This document shows, in pieces, positions 34,800 through 44,105 of a DNA stretch of 64,000 nt. The stretch spans positions 1,116,001-1,180,000 of the forward strand of contig NZ_CP011025.1 in NCBI RefSeq assembly GCF_000238395.3. The letters are read 5' to 3'. The stretch is from Pseudoalteromonas arctica A 37-1-2. Its GTDB lineage: Bacteria; Pseudomonadota; Gammaproteobacteria; Enterobacterales; Alteromonadaceae. Position numbers and translations under genes: made by a program. Each line of letters opens with the position of its first letter. The stretch's first letter is position 1. Below the pieces are notes generated by a model. It worked only from the letters and a program-made list of their open reading frames with translations, searched no databases and was not told the origin of the DNA.

Positions 34800-37700
34800 A
34801 TGCGCGGTTTAGTTACACTTATTATATTAGCGTCTGCATTGATAGTAACGCCAGTTTACTCTCAAGACAGTACCCAATTAAAGGGACCTAAAGGCGTTGA
34901 CTATGGTGCGCAAGGGCGATCTATTGGGCCAATTAAACCAACAGATACACTTTGGCGTATAGCGGCTAAAGTGCGCCCAGATAACTCCGTCAGCATTTAT
35001 CAAGTTATGCAGGCCTTGTATAACAAAAACCCCAACTCATTTTTAGAACAAAATCTTAATCATATTCAAAATGGTGCCTATTTAAAAATCCCTACTTTAG
35101 CCGAAATAAAAGGTGTAAATACACAGCTTGCAAAACAACGCTCAGAGCAAGATGATGCATTATGGGAAAAGAAAAAAAATGGCACACTTACGCAAAGCGA
35201 AATTACCTCAGCACAAACAAAAGTAACCCAAGCTCGTAAAGTCGACGTAGACGATGCCAAAAAAGAGATACAGAAAGAATTAAATGAAATAAAAACAGAG
35301 CAAAGTACTAAGCTGGTTGAGTTACAACAACAATTTAAAAATTCTGTAAGCAATGTAGAAGAAATTTTAGTTGAGAATAATAATCTTAAAAAACAATTAT
35401 CAGGTATTTCAAACGAACTCGAAAACTTACGCTTACAGTTAGGACAAGACAGTGAAATTCAAAATCAATTAAAAGAACTAATTGTTAAGCAAAACGAGAT
35501 TATTGCACAACAAAAAAAACAAGAGATAGTACCAAAAGAATCGTTTGATTTAAGCTCATTATTTTCAAATCCGATAGTGCTAGGTTTATTAATGTTTATT
35601 CCTGGGCTACTGATTATTTTTGCAATTGTTATGTTTTTACGCAAACGAGCAAGTAATCAAGAAGAGCCACAAAACGATGATGACTTTTTACCACAAACTC
35701 CAATTTACACTGGCGATGATGATTTAGGCCCAAGTTTAAATGACGATCCAATTGTACCCGACCCTTTAGATGACTTGAGTGTTCAACTTGATGATAATCT
35801 CGAAAATGATATGTTGCCTGATGATGATTTAGATGACGGCCTAGATGATTTTTCAGGTGGTGAAAATTTACTCGATCAGGATGAGCTTGAAAGTCTACTA
35901 AGTGATGACATTGTTTTTGATGATGAAAATACCGATGACGATGATGAACTCGATATTTTTATGCAGCAAGGGTTTGATCAACCTTCAGATGAAAACGCTG
36001 AAGATATTGATTTAGACTTATCAGATGACTCAATAAACAATGATGAAATTCTAACTAATGACGATTTAGATAGCTTGTTTGATGAAGACGATAGTCTACC
36101 TGAGTTTGATGCACCGCAAACAAGCGAAGCTTTAGAGGATGATAGCTTAGAGTCTCATGATGAAATGGCGGCTTTAAGTGAGGAGCTTGCAGATGATGAT
36201 AATTTTGATATAGATGAATTATTAGATCAAACATCAACAGAATTAGATACCTCAAATAACACTTCAGCTGAACTTGATACAAGCGACGACTTTGATTTAG
36301 ACGATATAGATAGCTTAATTGATGAAGCGAATGACCCAAAAAGTGATGTGGCAGATGACTCAATTGATGCAGAGTTACTCGACGAAGATGAACTTCTAGA
36401 AGAAAGCGACGATTTTGATTTAGATGACATAGATAGCTTAATTGATGAAGCAGCGGTTGACACTGCAGATGATTCATTAGTTGAGGAAAGTGATGACTTT
36501 GATTTAGACGACATAGATAACCTAATTGATGAGGCAGCAGTTGATACTGCAAATGATTCATTAGTTGAGGAAAGTGACGACTTTGATTTAGACGACATAG
36601 ATAACCTAATTGATGAGGCAGCGGTTGATACTGCAAATGATTCATTAGTTGAGGAAAGTGACGACTTTGATTTAGACGACATAGATAGCTTAATTGATGA
36701 GGCAGCGGTTGATACTGCAAATGATTCATTAGTTGAGGAAAGTGACGACTTTGATTTAGACGACATAGATAGCTTAATTGATGAGGCAGCGGTTGATACT
36801 GCAAATGATTCATTAGTTGAGGAAAGTGACGACTTTGATTTAGACGACATAGATAGCTTAATTGATGAGGCAGCGGTTGATACTGCAGATAAATCATTAG
36901 TTGAGAAAAGTGACGACTTTGATTTAGACGACATAGATAACCTAATTGATGATGAACTAAAAAATTCAGATGTAAGAGATTCAGAAATTGATAATGCATT
37001 AGCAGACTCAGTTGAGGATTTAGCAGATGCTCAAGAAGAATTAAATGTTGATGATATTGAGTCGCTTGCTTCATCATTAAATGAAGAGCCTGAACTTACA
37101 GAAGAGCCAGAGCTTGAAGAAGAGCCAGAGCTTGAAGAAGAGCCAGAGCTTGAAGAAGAGCCAGAGCTTGAAGAAGAGCCAGAGCTTGAAGAAGAGCCAG
37201 AGCTTGAAGAAGAGCCAGAGCTTGAAGAAGAGCCAGAGCTTGAAGAAGAGCCAGAGCTTGAAGAAGAGCCAGAGCTTGAAGAAGAGCCAGAGCTTGAAGA
37301 AGAGCCAGAGCTTGAAGAAGAGCCAGAGCTTGAAGAAGAGCCAGAGCTTGAAGAAGAGCCAGAGCTTGAAGAAGAGCCAGAGCTTGAAGAAGAGCCAGAG
37401 CTTGAAGAAGAGCCAGAGCTTGAAGAAGAGCCAGAGCTTGAAGAAGAGCCAGAGCTTGAAGAAGAGCCAGAGCTTGAAGAAGAGCCAGAGCTTGAAGAAG
37501 AGCCAGAGCTTGAAGAAGAGCCAGAGCTTGAAGAAGAGCCAGAGCTTGAAGAAGAGCCAGAGCTTTTAGAAGAACTTGAGCCTTTAGAAGAGCCTAAGCT
37601 TGAAGAAGAGCCAGAGCTTGAAGAAGAGCCAGAGCTTGAAGAAGAACCAGAGCTTGAAGAAGAGCCTGAGCTTGAAGAAGAGCCAGAGCTTGAAGAAGAG

Positions 37701-39491
37701 CCAGAGCTTGAAGAAGAGCCTGAGCTTGAAGAAGAGCCAGAGCTTGAAGAAGAGCCAGAGCTTTTAGAAGAACTTGAGCCTTTAGAAGAGCCTGAGCTTG
37801 AAGAAGAGCCTGAGCTTGAAGAAGAACCAGAACTTGTAGAAGAGCCCGAGCTTTACGATGAGCCAGAGCTTGACGATGAGCCTGAACTTGACGATGAGCC
37901 TGAACTTGCAGAAGAACCAGAACTTGAAGAAGAGCCAGAGCTTGCAGAAGAGCCTAAGCTTGAAGAAGAGCCAGAACTTATAGATGTAACGGTTGATGAT
38001 TTTTCAGACACATCAGAGTCGCTTCTTGATCCTGAAGATGCACTTGAAGAATATACAGATGATACTTTAAAGAGCGTTGATGAGCTTTTAAGTGAGCTAC
38101 AACAGGCCACTGATGACGACTATATAGAAACACCTGATTGGTCTTTAGATGAGCTTGATGATGATCTTGAAGAAATAGAAGTTGATCTTGGTGACGATCC
38201 GCTAGCGGGCGACGATGACTCAGATCTTACTGAAATTGAAGAGCAGCTTGATAGCGAGCTTGTAACGCCAAGTGAAGAGTTGGATGAATATCCTGAACTT
38301 GAATTAGACGATGATCAATCATTATTAGAGAATGAGCCTTCGTTTGAGCCGCAAGAGCTTAAAGGGGATGCATCGGGTGATGAAAATGCAGTAGCACTTA
38401 GTCAAACAGAGAAAGATCTCGCAAATGCGCTTATGGCAGATGTTGATTTAGATAGTTTAGAAGATGATTTTGATGATGAACTATTAATTGATAATGACTT
38501 CTCTGAATTAGAAACTGAAACGGAGATTGAAGATGAGTCGCTTGATGATGATTTACTTCAAGAAATTAATAATGAGGTTGATTCTGTTGAACCACCAAGT
38601 ATTGAAGATGACATCAAACCTCTTAACCTTGATGAAGTTCAAGAAACATTAGAAAGTGAGTTGCCATTTACCCCTGAAGAATTACAAGGGGATGATTTAG
38701 ATGGTGAGGCACCGGGAGTCGCTTCCAGCCAAGCTGAGCAAGATTTAGCAAACGCACTTATGGCAGATGCTGATTTAGATAGTTTAGAAAATGATTTTGA
38801 TGATGAGATTTTAATTGAAAATGATTTTTCTGAATTAGATGCTGAATTTGACGAAGATATTTTAGAGCAAGCGCTAACTGATGAGTTATCAGACGAATCG
38901 CAAGAGCAAACAAATGCAGAGCGCGAAGTACAGTTAACAAGCTTAGATGAAGTGGGTAGCACTGATATTAGCTCTGACGACGAACTTGATGAAGAGTTTA
39001 TGTCGAATTTGACGCAAACTGATTTTGATTCATTACTTAGTGAGTTAGCAGAGCCTGAAGACTTAAGTGTTGATGACAGCAGTGAGTTTGATGTTGACAG
39101 CTTGCTAAAAGAAGACTTAGAGACAGATGATTCATTAACTACAAAAGAGTCACTTGTTGAAGGTAGTGATGTTGAGCAACTTGATAATGACGAATTTGTA
39201 GATATTGATTCATTATTAGAAGAAAGTGACGACGCTGAACTTGAACACGAACCTTACACCGACGTTAATATGGATGTCGGTTTGAGTGAGTTTGATGCAT
39301 TACTTGCAGGTGATAACCCAACGGATGTTGATGCTGAAAGTGGTGGCTACTCAGCTAAACTTGATTTAGCGCGTGCTTATATTGAAATTGATGATTTTGA
39401 TTCTGCGCTTAAAGTTATTGAGGATGTCATTAACAAAGGTCCTGAAGAAGTTCAAGAGGAAGCACTTAGCTTAAAAGCTAAACTAAAATAA
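34800..39491 (+). CDS. fimV: FimV-like polar/pilus assembly protein with giant acidic repeats
   Basis: A 1563-residue inner-membrane protein with signal peptide (to about 21), LysM-like FimV N-domain (about 47-105: PTDTLWRIAAKVRPDNSVSI), a coiled-coil (130-240) and a membrane helix (about 257-276). A very long acidic cytoplasmic region follows: six near-identical 28-residue units DDFDLDDIDSLIDEAAVDTA... (536-705), then about 26 copies of E-P-E-L-E-E with a degenerate extension (761-1060). The C-terminal FimV motif (ARAYIEIDDFDSALKVIEDVI, about 1520-1563) is TPR-like. In Pseudomonas and Vibrio FimV/HubP organises polar pili, chemotaxis or flagella. It sits upstream of truA as in the P. aeruginosa FimV locus. 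The unusual length comes from the repeats. Confidence 0.92.
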   Translation: MRGLVTLIILASALIVTPVYSQDSTQLKGPKGVDYGAQGRSIGPIKPTDTLWRIAAKVRPDNSVSIYQVMQALYNKNPNSFLEQNLNHIQNGAYLKIPTLAEIKGVNTQLAKQRSEQDDALWEKKKNGTLTQSEITSAQTKVTQARKVDVDDAKKEIQKELNEIKTEQSTKLVELQQQFKNSVSNVEEILVENNNLKKQLSGISNELENLRLQLGQDSEIQNQLKELIVKQNEIIAQQKKQEIVPKESFDLSSLFSNPIVLGLLMFIPGLLIIFAIVMFLRKRASNQEEPQNDDDFLPQTPIYTGDDDLGPSLNDDPIVPDPLDDLSVQLDDNLENDMLPDDDLDDGLDDFSGGENLLDQDELESLLSDDIVFDDENTDDDDELDIFMQQGFDQPSDENAEDIDLDLSDDSINNDEILTNDDLDSLFDEDDSLPEFDAPQTSEALEDDSLESHDEMAALSEELADDDNFDIDELLDQTSTELDTSNNTSAELDTSDDFDLDDIDSLIDEANDPKSDVADDSIDAELLDEDELLEESDDFDLDDIDSLIDEAAVDTADDSLVEESDDFDLDDIDNLIDEAAVDTANDSLVEESDDFDLDDIDNLIDEAAVDTANDSLVEESDDFDLDDIDSLIDEAAVDTANDSLVEESDDFDLDDIDSLIDEAAVDTANDSLVEESDDFDLDDIDSLIDEAAVDTADKSLVEKSDDFDLDDIDNLIDDELKNSDVRDSEIDNALADSVEDLADAQEELNVDDIESLASSLNEEPELTEEPELEEEPELEEEPELEEEPELEEEPELEEEPELEEEPELEEEPELEEEPELEEEPELEEEPELEEEPELEEEPELEEEPELEEEPELEEEPELEEEPELEEEPELEEEPELEEEPELEEEPELEEEPELEEEPELEEEPELEEEPELEEEPELLEELEPLEEPKLEEEPELEEEPELEEEPELEEEPELEEEPELEEEPELEEEPELEEEPELEEEPELLEELEPLEEPELEEEPELEEEPELVEEPELYDEPELDDEPELDDEPELAEEPELEEEPELAEEPKLEEEPELIDVTVDDFSDTSESLLDPEDALEEYTDDTLKSVDELLSELQQATDDDYIETPDWSLDELDDDLEEIEVDLGDDPLAGDDDSDLTEIEEQLDSELVTPSEELDEYPELELDDDQSLLENEPSFEPQELKGDASGDENAVALSQTEKDLANALMADVDLDSLEDDFDDELLIDNDFSELETETEIEDESLDDDLLQEINNEVDSVEPPSIEDDIKPLNLDEVQETLESELPFTPEELQGDDLDGEAPGVASSQAEQDLANALMADADLDSLENDFDDEILIENDFSELDAEFDEDILEQALTDELSDESQEQTNAEREVQLTSLDEVGSTDISSDDELDEEFMSNLTQTDFDSLLSELAEPEDLSVDDSSEFDVDSLLKEDLETDDSLTTKESLVEGSDVEQLDNDEFVDIDSLLEESDDAELEHEPYTDVNMDVGLSEFDALLAGDNPTDVDAESGGYSAKLDLARAYIEIDDFDSALKVIEDVINKGPEEVQEEALSLKAKLK
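36408..36911 (+). repeat. Six 84-bp tandem repeats within fimV
   Basis: The unit begins GACGACTTTGATTTAGACGA and encodes 28 residues, starting D-D-F-D-L-D-D-I-D. Six contiguous units differ from one another at a few positions only; a further partial unit follows at 36912 and a degenerate one precedes at about 36290. Recent in-register duplication is likely. Confidence 0.85.
37104..37565 (+). repeat. 18-bp tandem array (25.7 copies) in fimV
   Basis: The unit GAGCCAGAGCTTGAAGAA (E-P-E-L-E-E) is repeated without a single mismatch from 37104 to 37565, an exact homogeneous minisatellite. Being a multiple of 3, changes in copy number keep the frame. Confidence 0.95.
37566..37980 (+). repeat. Degenerate continuation of the 18-bp array with 198-bp higher-order repeat
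   Basis: After 37566 the same unit continues with substitutions (CCT for CCA, TTA, GTA, GAC codons). A distinctive segment encoding L-E-E-L-E-P-L-E-E-P occurs at 37566 and again at 37764, exactly 198 bp (11 units) apart, showing duplication of a multi-unit block. Confidence 0.8.
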
Positions 39492-39639
39492 TTAAAATGT
39501 TTATAAGAACCCGTATCTAGCTTAGCTAAATACGGGTTTTTTTATGTGTATTGGTTTGATTACGACAGGTCTCCTTTTATTGCATCGTTAGATAGCATAA
39601 AATGCCTCGTTCATTAGCACAGTAGGTAAAACGGTAATT

Positions 39640-40437
39640 ATGCGAGTAGCACTTGGAGTTGAATACAACGGCGCACGTTATAGTGGTTGGCAGCGTCAAT
39701 CACATGTAAATAGCGTACAGCAAGAAGTAGAAAAAGCGTTGTCGCGTATTTGTAATCATCCTGTTGAAGTTATATGTGCAGGGCGTACAGATGCTGGTGT
39801 GCACGGTACAGGCCAAGTAATACACTTTGAAACGCAAGCCGATCGCGATATGGTCGCATTTACACTAGGTATGAATACTTTAATGCCTAAAGATATTGCT
39901 ATTCGCTTTGCCCAACCGGTTGCTGATGACTTTCATGCCCGTTTTAGTGCTACAGCTCGTCGTTATCGCTATGTTATTTATAACTCCCCCCTACGAGGTG
40001 CGGTATTAAACGAGGGGGTTACGCATTTTCATCATCATCTTGATGAAACAAAGATGCAAGAGGCGTGTCAGTACTTAATAGGTAAACACGATTTCACCTC
40101 TTTTAGAGCGATACATTGCCAAGCGAATACACCGACAAGAACAATTCATCATCTGTCGGTACAGCGCCAAGGTACTTACGTTATTATTGATATTAAAGCG
40201 AATGCATTTTTACATCACATGGTACGTAATATCACAGGCAGCTTAATGGATGTTGGTTTACATAAACAACAACCTATATGGATAAAAGAGCTACTTGATT
40301 GTAAAGAACGCGCAAAGGCCAGTGCTACCGCTAAGGCTGCTGGTTTGTATTTAGTGGATGTTGACTACCCTGAGCAATTTAATATTCCTCAAACACCTTT
40401 AGGCCCTTTATTTTTGCCTGATATAGATGTGGTATAA
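39640..40437 (+). CDS. truA: tRNA pseudouridine(38-40) synthase
   Basis: A 265-residue enzyme making pseudouridine at positions 38-40 of tRNA anticodon stems. The catalytic Asp lies in [14 protein letters not shown]. The N-terminal [27 protein letters not shown] and the [13 protein letters not shown] region match TruA. It follows fimV by about 150 bp with its own weak leader. Length is normal (about 264-270). Confidence 0.96.
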   Translation: MRVALGVEYNGARYSGWQRQSHVNSVQQEVEKALSRICNHPVEVICAGRTDAGVHGTGQVIHFETQADRDMVAFTLGMNTLMPKDIAIRFAQPVADDFHARFSATARRYRYVIYNSPLRGAVLNEGVTHFHHHLDETKMQEACQYLIGKHDFTSFRAIHCQANTPTRTIHHLSVQRQGTYVIIDIKANAFLHHMVRNITGSLMDVGLHKQQPIWIKELLDCKERAKASATAKAAGLYLVDVDYPEQFNIPQTPLGPLFLPDIDVV

Positions 40438-40577
40438 GTACTTTTTGTAAGCACTTTTAACTACTAAGACCAGTTTTTTATACCGCGTTAGTGTAATTCA
40501 TGTTTTAATTGAAAAAATTTGTCTGCTAATTGCTATTAGCAGGCTCGCGACACAGAACAGTATTAAGAGAGTTGCAA

Positions 40578-41453
40578 ATGAGTTGGCTAGAAAAAATCTT
40601 ACCTAAAACGACAAAATCATCAGGTCGTAAAGAAATCCCAGAAGGTGTTTGGGCTAAGTGTACATCGTGTGATTCAATTTTATATAAAGCTGAATTAGAA
40701 AAGTCATTAAACGTATGTCCTAAGTGTGACCATCACATGCGTGTTAGTGGCCGTAAGCGCCTAGAGCACTTTTTAGATGAAGGTGATCGTCAAGAGCTTG
40801 GTACACAACATGAGCCTAAAGACATTCTTAAGTTTAAAGATTCTAAAAAGTACTCTGACCGTATCAGTGCAGCCCAAAAAGCAAGTGGTGAAAAAGATGC
40901 ACTTGTAGCTATGAAAGGCCGATTAAAAGGTATTCCAGTGGCAGCGGTAGCATTTGAGTTCTCATTTATGGGTGGTTCAATGGCTTCTGTTGTTGGCGCT
41001 CGCTTTGTTGATGCTGTTGATCAATGTTTAGAGCATAACATGCCGCTTATTTGTTTTTCTGCATCAGGCGGAGCACGTATGCAAGAAGCGCTTATGTCGC
41101 TTATGCAAATGGCTAAAACAAGTGCTGCACTTGCAAAAATGACGGAAAAAGGTCTTCCATTTATTTCAGTAATGACCGACCCGACAATGGGTGGTGTATC
41201 TGCATCACTTGCTATGCTGGGTGATATTAACGTTGCTGAACCTAAAGCGTTAATTGGTTTTGCAGGTCCTCGTGTTATTGAGCAGACTGTTCGCGAAACA
41301 TTACCTGAAGGTTTTCAGCGTAGTGAATTTTTGCTAGAACATGGTGCAATTGACATGATTATTGACCGCCGTGAAATGCGCGATACCCTTGCACGCATTT
41401 TAGCTAAATTTATGAACTTGCCTTCTACGGAACAAGAGCATAGAGTAGCGTAA
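40578..41453 (+). CDS. accD: Acetyl-CoA carboxylase carboxyltransferase beta subunit
   Basis: A 291-residue subunit that with AccA transfers CO2 from carboxybiotin to acetyl-CoA, the first step of fatty acid synthesis. The four-Cys zinc ribbon is [25 protein letters not shown], and the crotonase-like body has [23 protein letters not shown] and [18 protein letters not shown]. The ATG at 40578 (GAGAG at 7 bp) starts MSWLEKILP as in other species, so the longer upstream frame is rejected. folC follows after 25 bp, the conserved accD-folC pair. Confidence 0.97.
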   Translation: MSWLEKILPKTTKSSGRKEIPEGVWAKCTSCDSILYKAELEKSLNVCPKCDHHMRVSGRKRLEHFLDEGDRQELGTQHEPKDILKFKDSKKYSDRISAAQKASGEKDALVAMKGRLKGIPVAAVAFEFSFMGGSMASVVGARFVDAVDQCLEHNMPLICFSASGGARMQEALMSLMQMAKTSAALAKMTEKGLPFISVMTDPTMGGVSASLAMLGDINVAEPKALIGFAGPRVIEQTVRETLPEGFQRSEFLLEHGAIDMIIDRREMRDTLARILAKFMNLPSTEQEHRVA

Positions 41454-41478
41454 ATTTCAGCTTTACTGATTACACGCT

Positions 41479-42744
41479 ATGACAAAAACAATTCCTAGCC
41501 AATCATCAAGCCTTGATGATTGGCTTTTTTATTTAGAAAGTGTTCACCCAGCTAACATTGCAATGGGCCTAGAACGAGTTGCTAATGTTGCCAACAATAT
41601 TGGCCTTTTAAACACTCCAAGTAAAATTATTCTTATTGCCGGTACAAACGGTAAGGGCACCACTGCACGTTGCTTAGAGTCGCTATTGCTAGCGCAAGGT
41701 TTTAGCGTGGGTACTTACGCATCTCCTCATTTAATTCGTTATAACGAGCGTGTACGAGTTAATGGCGAAGAACTGGCAGACCAATTCCATATAGATTCTT
41801 TTCACCAGCTTGAGCAAGGCCGTAAAGACACTCCTCTGACTTATTTTGAATATGGTACTTTGGGTGCGTTGGCAATTTTTAAACGCTGTAAGGTCGATTA
41901 TGTATTACTAGAAGTTGGTCTAGGCGGGCGCTTTGATGCTACAAATATAGTAACTCCCTTTGCAAGCGTGATCACCACTATCGATTTAGATCATAAAGAG
42001 TACCTAGGTGATACACGAGAGTTAGTGGCTTATGATAAAGCCGGTATTTTTCGTGAAAATACGCCTGCTATTATAGGGGATTTAAATATTCCTCACACAA
42101 TGACTGATTATGGCAAAGAAATTAATGCCAATATGACGTTGTCGGGCAGTGACTTTATTTTCAAAGAGAATGCTGAGAGCTTTAATTGGCAATATAAAGA
42201 ACATAATCTTGTAATAGATAAGCCAGCAATACCGTGTCAAAATGCAGCAACGGCGTTAACTGCACTAAGCGTTTTAAACTTATTACCAAGTGAGCAAGTC
42301 ATACGAAGTTGCCTCGCTAATTTAGTTGTAGAAGGGCGGTTTCAGCAGTTAAGCGCTGAGCCTTTAGTCTTTACCGATGTAGCACATAACCCTGAGTCGG
42401 CGCGTTATTTAGCCAATAAGTTATCAAGCTATAAAGATAAAGGCTTTAAAATTCATGCATTAGCCGCTATGCTTGCTGATAAAGATAAAGTGGGTGTACT
42501 TAAAGAAGTAAGTCACTTGGTCGATGAGTGGTCATTAGCGAGCTTAAGTGGTCCGCGAGGCGACACTGCAAGTAATTTACAAAATGCGCTGCAGGGTATA
42601 TCTCATCATAATACTATCAATAGCTATGATAGTGTGGCACAGGCACTGAGTGTAATTTTACCAAAACAACAAAGTGATACTATGTTGATTGTATTTGGTT
42701 CATTTTTTACAGTGGCCGGCGCTATTAATTACTTTAAAAAATAG
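41479..42744 (+). CDS. folC: Bifunctional folylpolyglutamate / dihydrofolate synthase
   Basis: A 421-residue Mur-ligase-like ATP enzyme adding glutamate to dihydropteroate and to folates. The P-loop is IAGTNGKGTTARCLESLL, the ATP/Mg site is EVGLGGRFDATN, TTIDLDHKEYLG holds the conserved Asp/His, and VEGRFQQL, TDVAHNPESARYL and AMLADKDK are typical. It is downstream of accD and upstream of dedD, as expected for gammaproteobacteria. Confidence 0.96.
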   Translation: MTKTIPSQSSSLDDWLFYLESVHPANIAMGLERVANVANNIGLLNTPSKIILIAGTNGKGTTARCLESLLLAQGFSVGTYASPHLIRYNERVRVNGEELADQFHIDSFHQLEQGRKDTPLTYFEYGTLGALAIFKRCKVDYVLLEVGLGGRFDATNIVTPFASVITTIDLDHKEYLGDTRELVAYDKAGIFRENTPAIIGDLNIPHTMTDYGKEINANMTLSGSDFIFKENAESFNWQYKEHNLVIDKPAIPCQNAATALTALSVLNLLPSEQVIRSCLANLVVEGRFQQLSAEPLVFTDVAHNPESARYLANKLSSYKDKGFKIHALAAMLADKDKVGVLKEVSHLVDEWSLASLSGPRGDTASNLQNALQGISHHNTINSYDSVAQALSVILPKQQSDTMLIVFGSFFTVAGAINYFKK

Positions 42745-42755
42745 AGAGGATGTCG

Positions 42756-43397
42756 GTGAACTCAAGTTTTATTAATCGCTTAGTCGGAACAAGTATAGTA
42801 GTGATCGCAGCAATTGTGTTTATCCCTAATATACTCGATGGCGAAAAAGTGCATTATAAAGAGGGCTTTAAAGCGATACCTGATCGCCCTGAGTTCAAAA
42901 CAATCGATCTTCAAGAGTCAATTGATGAAAACATGGCTAATGCTGAGCCACTAAAACAAGATGAAATTGAAGATATTCAAGCTGACGATGAAGCTTTTGA
43001 GCAGCAAAACGCTATGGATGAGAGTGACTACGCTGTAGAGAATAAAGTTGTTGAAGCGACTATTGAACCCAAAGCTACACCGATCACTAAGGCACCGGTT
43101 CAGGCTAAACCAAAACCTATTGCGCCTCGTAAAAATGATGAAAACCTAACAAGTATGGCTTACGTTATTCAATTAGGTAGTTTTTCACATGTTGCAAATG
43201 TAAAAGCATTACAGGCTAAATTAAAAGTTGAAGGGTTTAAAACGTTTACTAAACCGATTAAAACCCCAAATGGGACGTTAACCAAGGTATTTGTTGGTCC
43301 TTCGCTTGATAAAAATGAATTACAAAAGCAGCTTCCCCAGCTGAAAGAGCTTACTAAATTAAATGGTAAAGTTACGCAGTACGAAGTAACAAAATAA
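42756..43397 (+). CDS. dedD: DedD-like SPOR domain cell-division protein
   Basis: A 213-residue bitopic inner-membrane protein. The start MNSSFINRLVGTSIVVIAAIVFIPNILDGEK aligns with E. coli DedD (MASKFQNRLVG). It has one membrane helix (about 8-26), an acidic/Pro-rich periplasmic linker and a C-terminal SPOR domain (about 135-213: YVIQLGSFSHVANVKALQAKL, VFVGPSLDKNELQKQLPQL) that binds denuded septal peptidoglycan. I chose the GTG at 42756, 6 bp after GAGAGG; the ATG at 42750 directly touches that site. Confidence 0.93.
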   Translation: MNSSFINRLVGTSIVVIAAIVFIPNILDGEKVHYKEGFKAIPDRPEFKTIDLQESIDENMANAEPLKQDEIEDIQADDEAFEQQNAMDESDYAVENKVVEATIEPKATPITKAPVQAKPKPIAPRKNDENLTSMAYVIQLGSFSHVANVKALQAKLKVEGFKTFTKPIKTPNGTLTKVFVGPSLDKNELQKQLPQLKELTKLNGKVTQYEVTK

Positions 43398-43403
43398 TTA
43401 TAA

Positions 43404-43430
43404 AAAGGCTTGTATAACAAGCCTTTCTTT
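43404..43430 (+). terminator. Terminator after dedD
   Basis: Stem AAAGGCTTGT/ACAAGCCTTT (43404-43413 with 43417-43426) with T residues after. Confidence 0.75.
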
Positions 43431-43592
43431 ATTTATTTATATTTGTTTTTATCATTATCTTTATCTCACAATACCCATTCTATAATGTTAATTTTTTGTA
43501 TTGACTACAACCCAGTAATCTCCCGTTTAAACTTGCATACTAACGATGTTTGGGTATAGAATGCGCCCCAAATTAGCGACTAATTGGTTCTT

Positions 43593-44087
43593 ATGATCTG
43601 GGTTGATTACGCCATTATTGGCATCATTGCATTGTCTACCATCATCGGTTTAATACGCGGCTTTGTAAAAGAAGCAATGTCATTAGCGGTATGGGCTGGC
43701 GCCTTTATCATCTCTAGCTTATTTTACCAATATTTAGCTTCCTTCCTAACAACCATTTCTGAACCCCTTTTAAGAAATGCTGCGGCCATAGCCATATTAT
43801 TCTTTGCGACGCTACTGTTAGGCGGTTTACTAAACTATATTTTAGGTGAGCTTGTACATCGTACTGGTTTATCGGGTACCGACCGTGTCTTTGGCATAGT
43901 GTTTGGTGCTCTACGAGGCGTGTTGGTCGTGAGCGCGTTACTCTTCTTTCTTGATGCTTTTACTGGTGCACCCAATACGCACTGGTGGGGCAATTCTATT
44001 TTGATTCCAGAATTTGGCTTTGTTGTTGAATGGTTCTTTTCGTACCTAGAAAACAACTCGAGCTTTTTAAATTCAGTAAACCGTTAA
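43593..44087 (+). CDS. cvpA: CvpA family membrane protein
   Basis: A 164-residue inner-membrane protein with four hydrophobic segments, beginning [28 protein letters not shown], the same opening as E. coli CvpA (MVWIDYAIIAVIAFSSLVSLIRGFVREA). CvpA was named for colicin V production; it contributes to envelope stress and bile tolerance, though the mechanism is unknown. The ATG at 43593 is used in the relatives, so the in-frame TTG at 43584 is rejected. It is followed by purF after 18 bp, the same pair as in enterobacteria. Confidence 0.95.
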   Translation: MIWVDYAIIGIIALSTIIGLIRGFVKEAMSLAVWAGAFIISSLFYQYLASFLTTISEPLLRNAAAIAILFFATLLLGGLLNYILGELVHRTGLSGTDRVFGIVFGALRGVLVVSALLFFLDAFTGAPNTHWWGNSILIPEFGFVVEWFFSYLENNSSFLNSVNR

Positions 44088-44105
44088 TCGGCGAGGATAA
44101 ATTAC

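Noticed and set aside
36055..37077. Long minus-strand frames opposite fimV (also 36227-36934 and 37853-38110)
   Set aside because: They are antisense images of the GAT/GAC- and GAA-rich repeats of fimV and have low-complexity Ser/Lys or Leu/Gln products with no ribosome sites.
37081..37569. Plus-strand frame encoding K-S-Q-S-L-K repeats
   Set aside because: It is the shifted frame of the 18-bp fimV array; the repeat being a multiple of three keeps any frame open.
36408..37980. Tandem repeats considered as a CRISPR array
   Set aside because: Units are contiguous without unique spacers and lie inside a protein-coding frame.
43540..43580. PurR operator upstream of cvpA-purF
   Set aside because: Only one half-site (GTTTGGGT) resembles the consensus; the other half does not.
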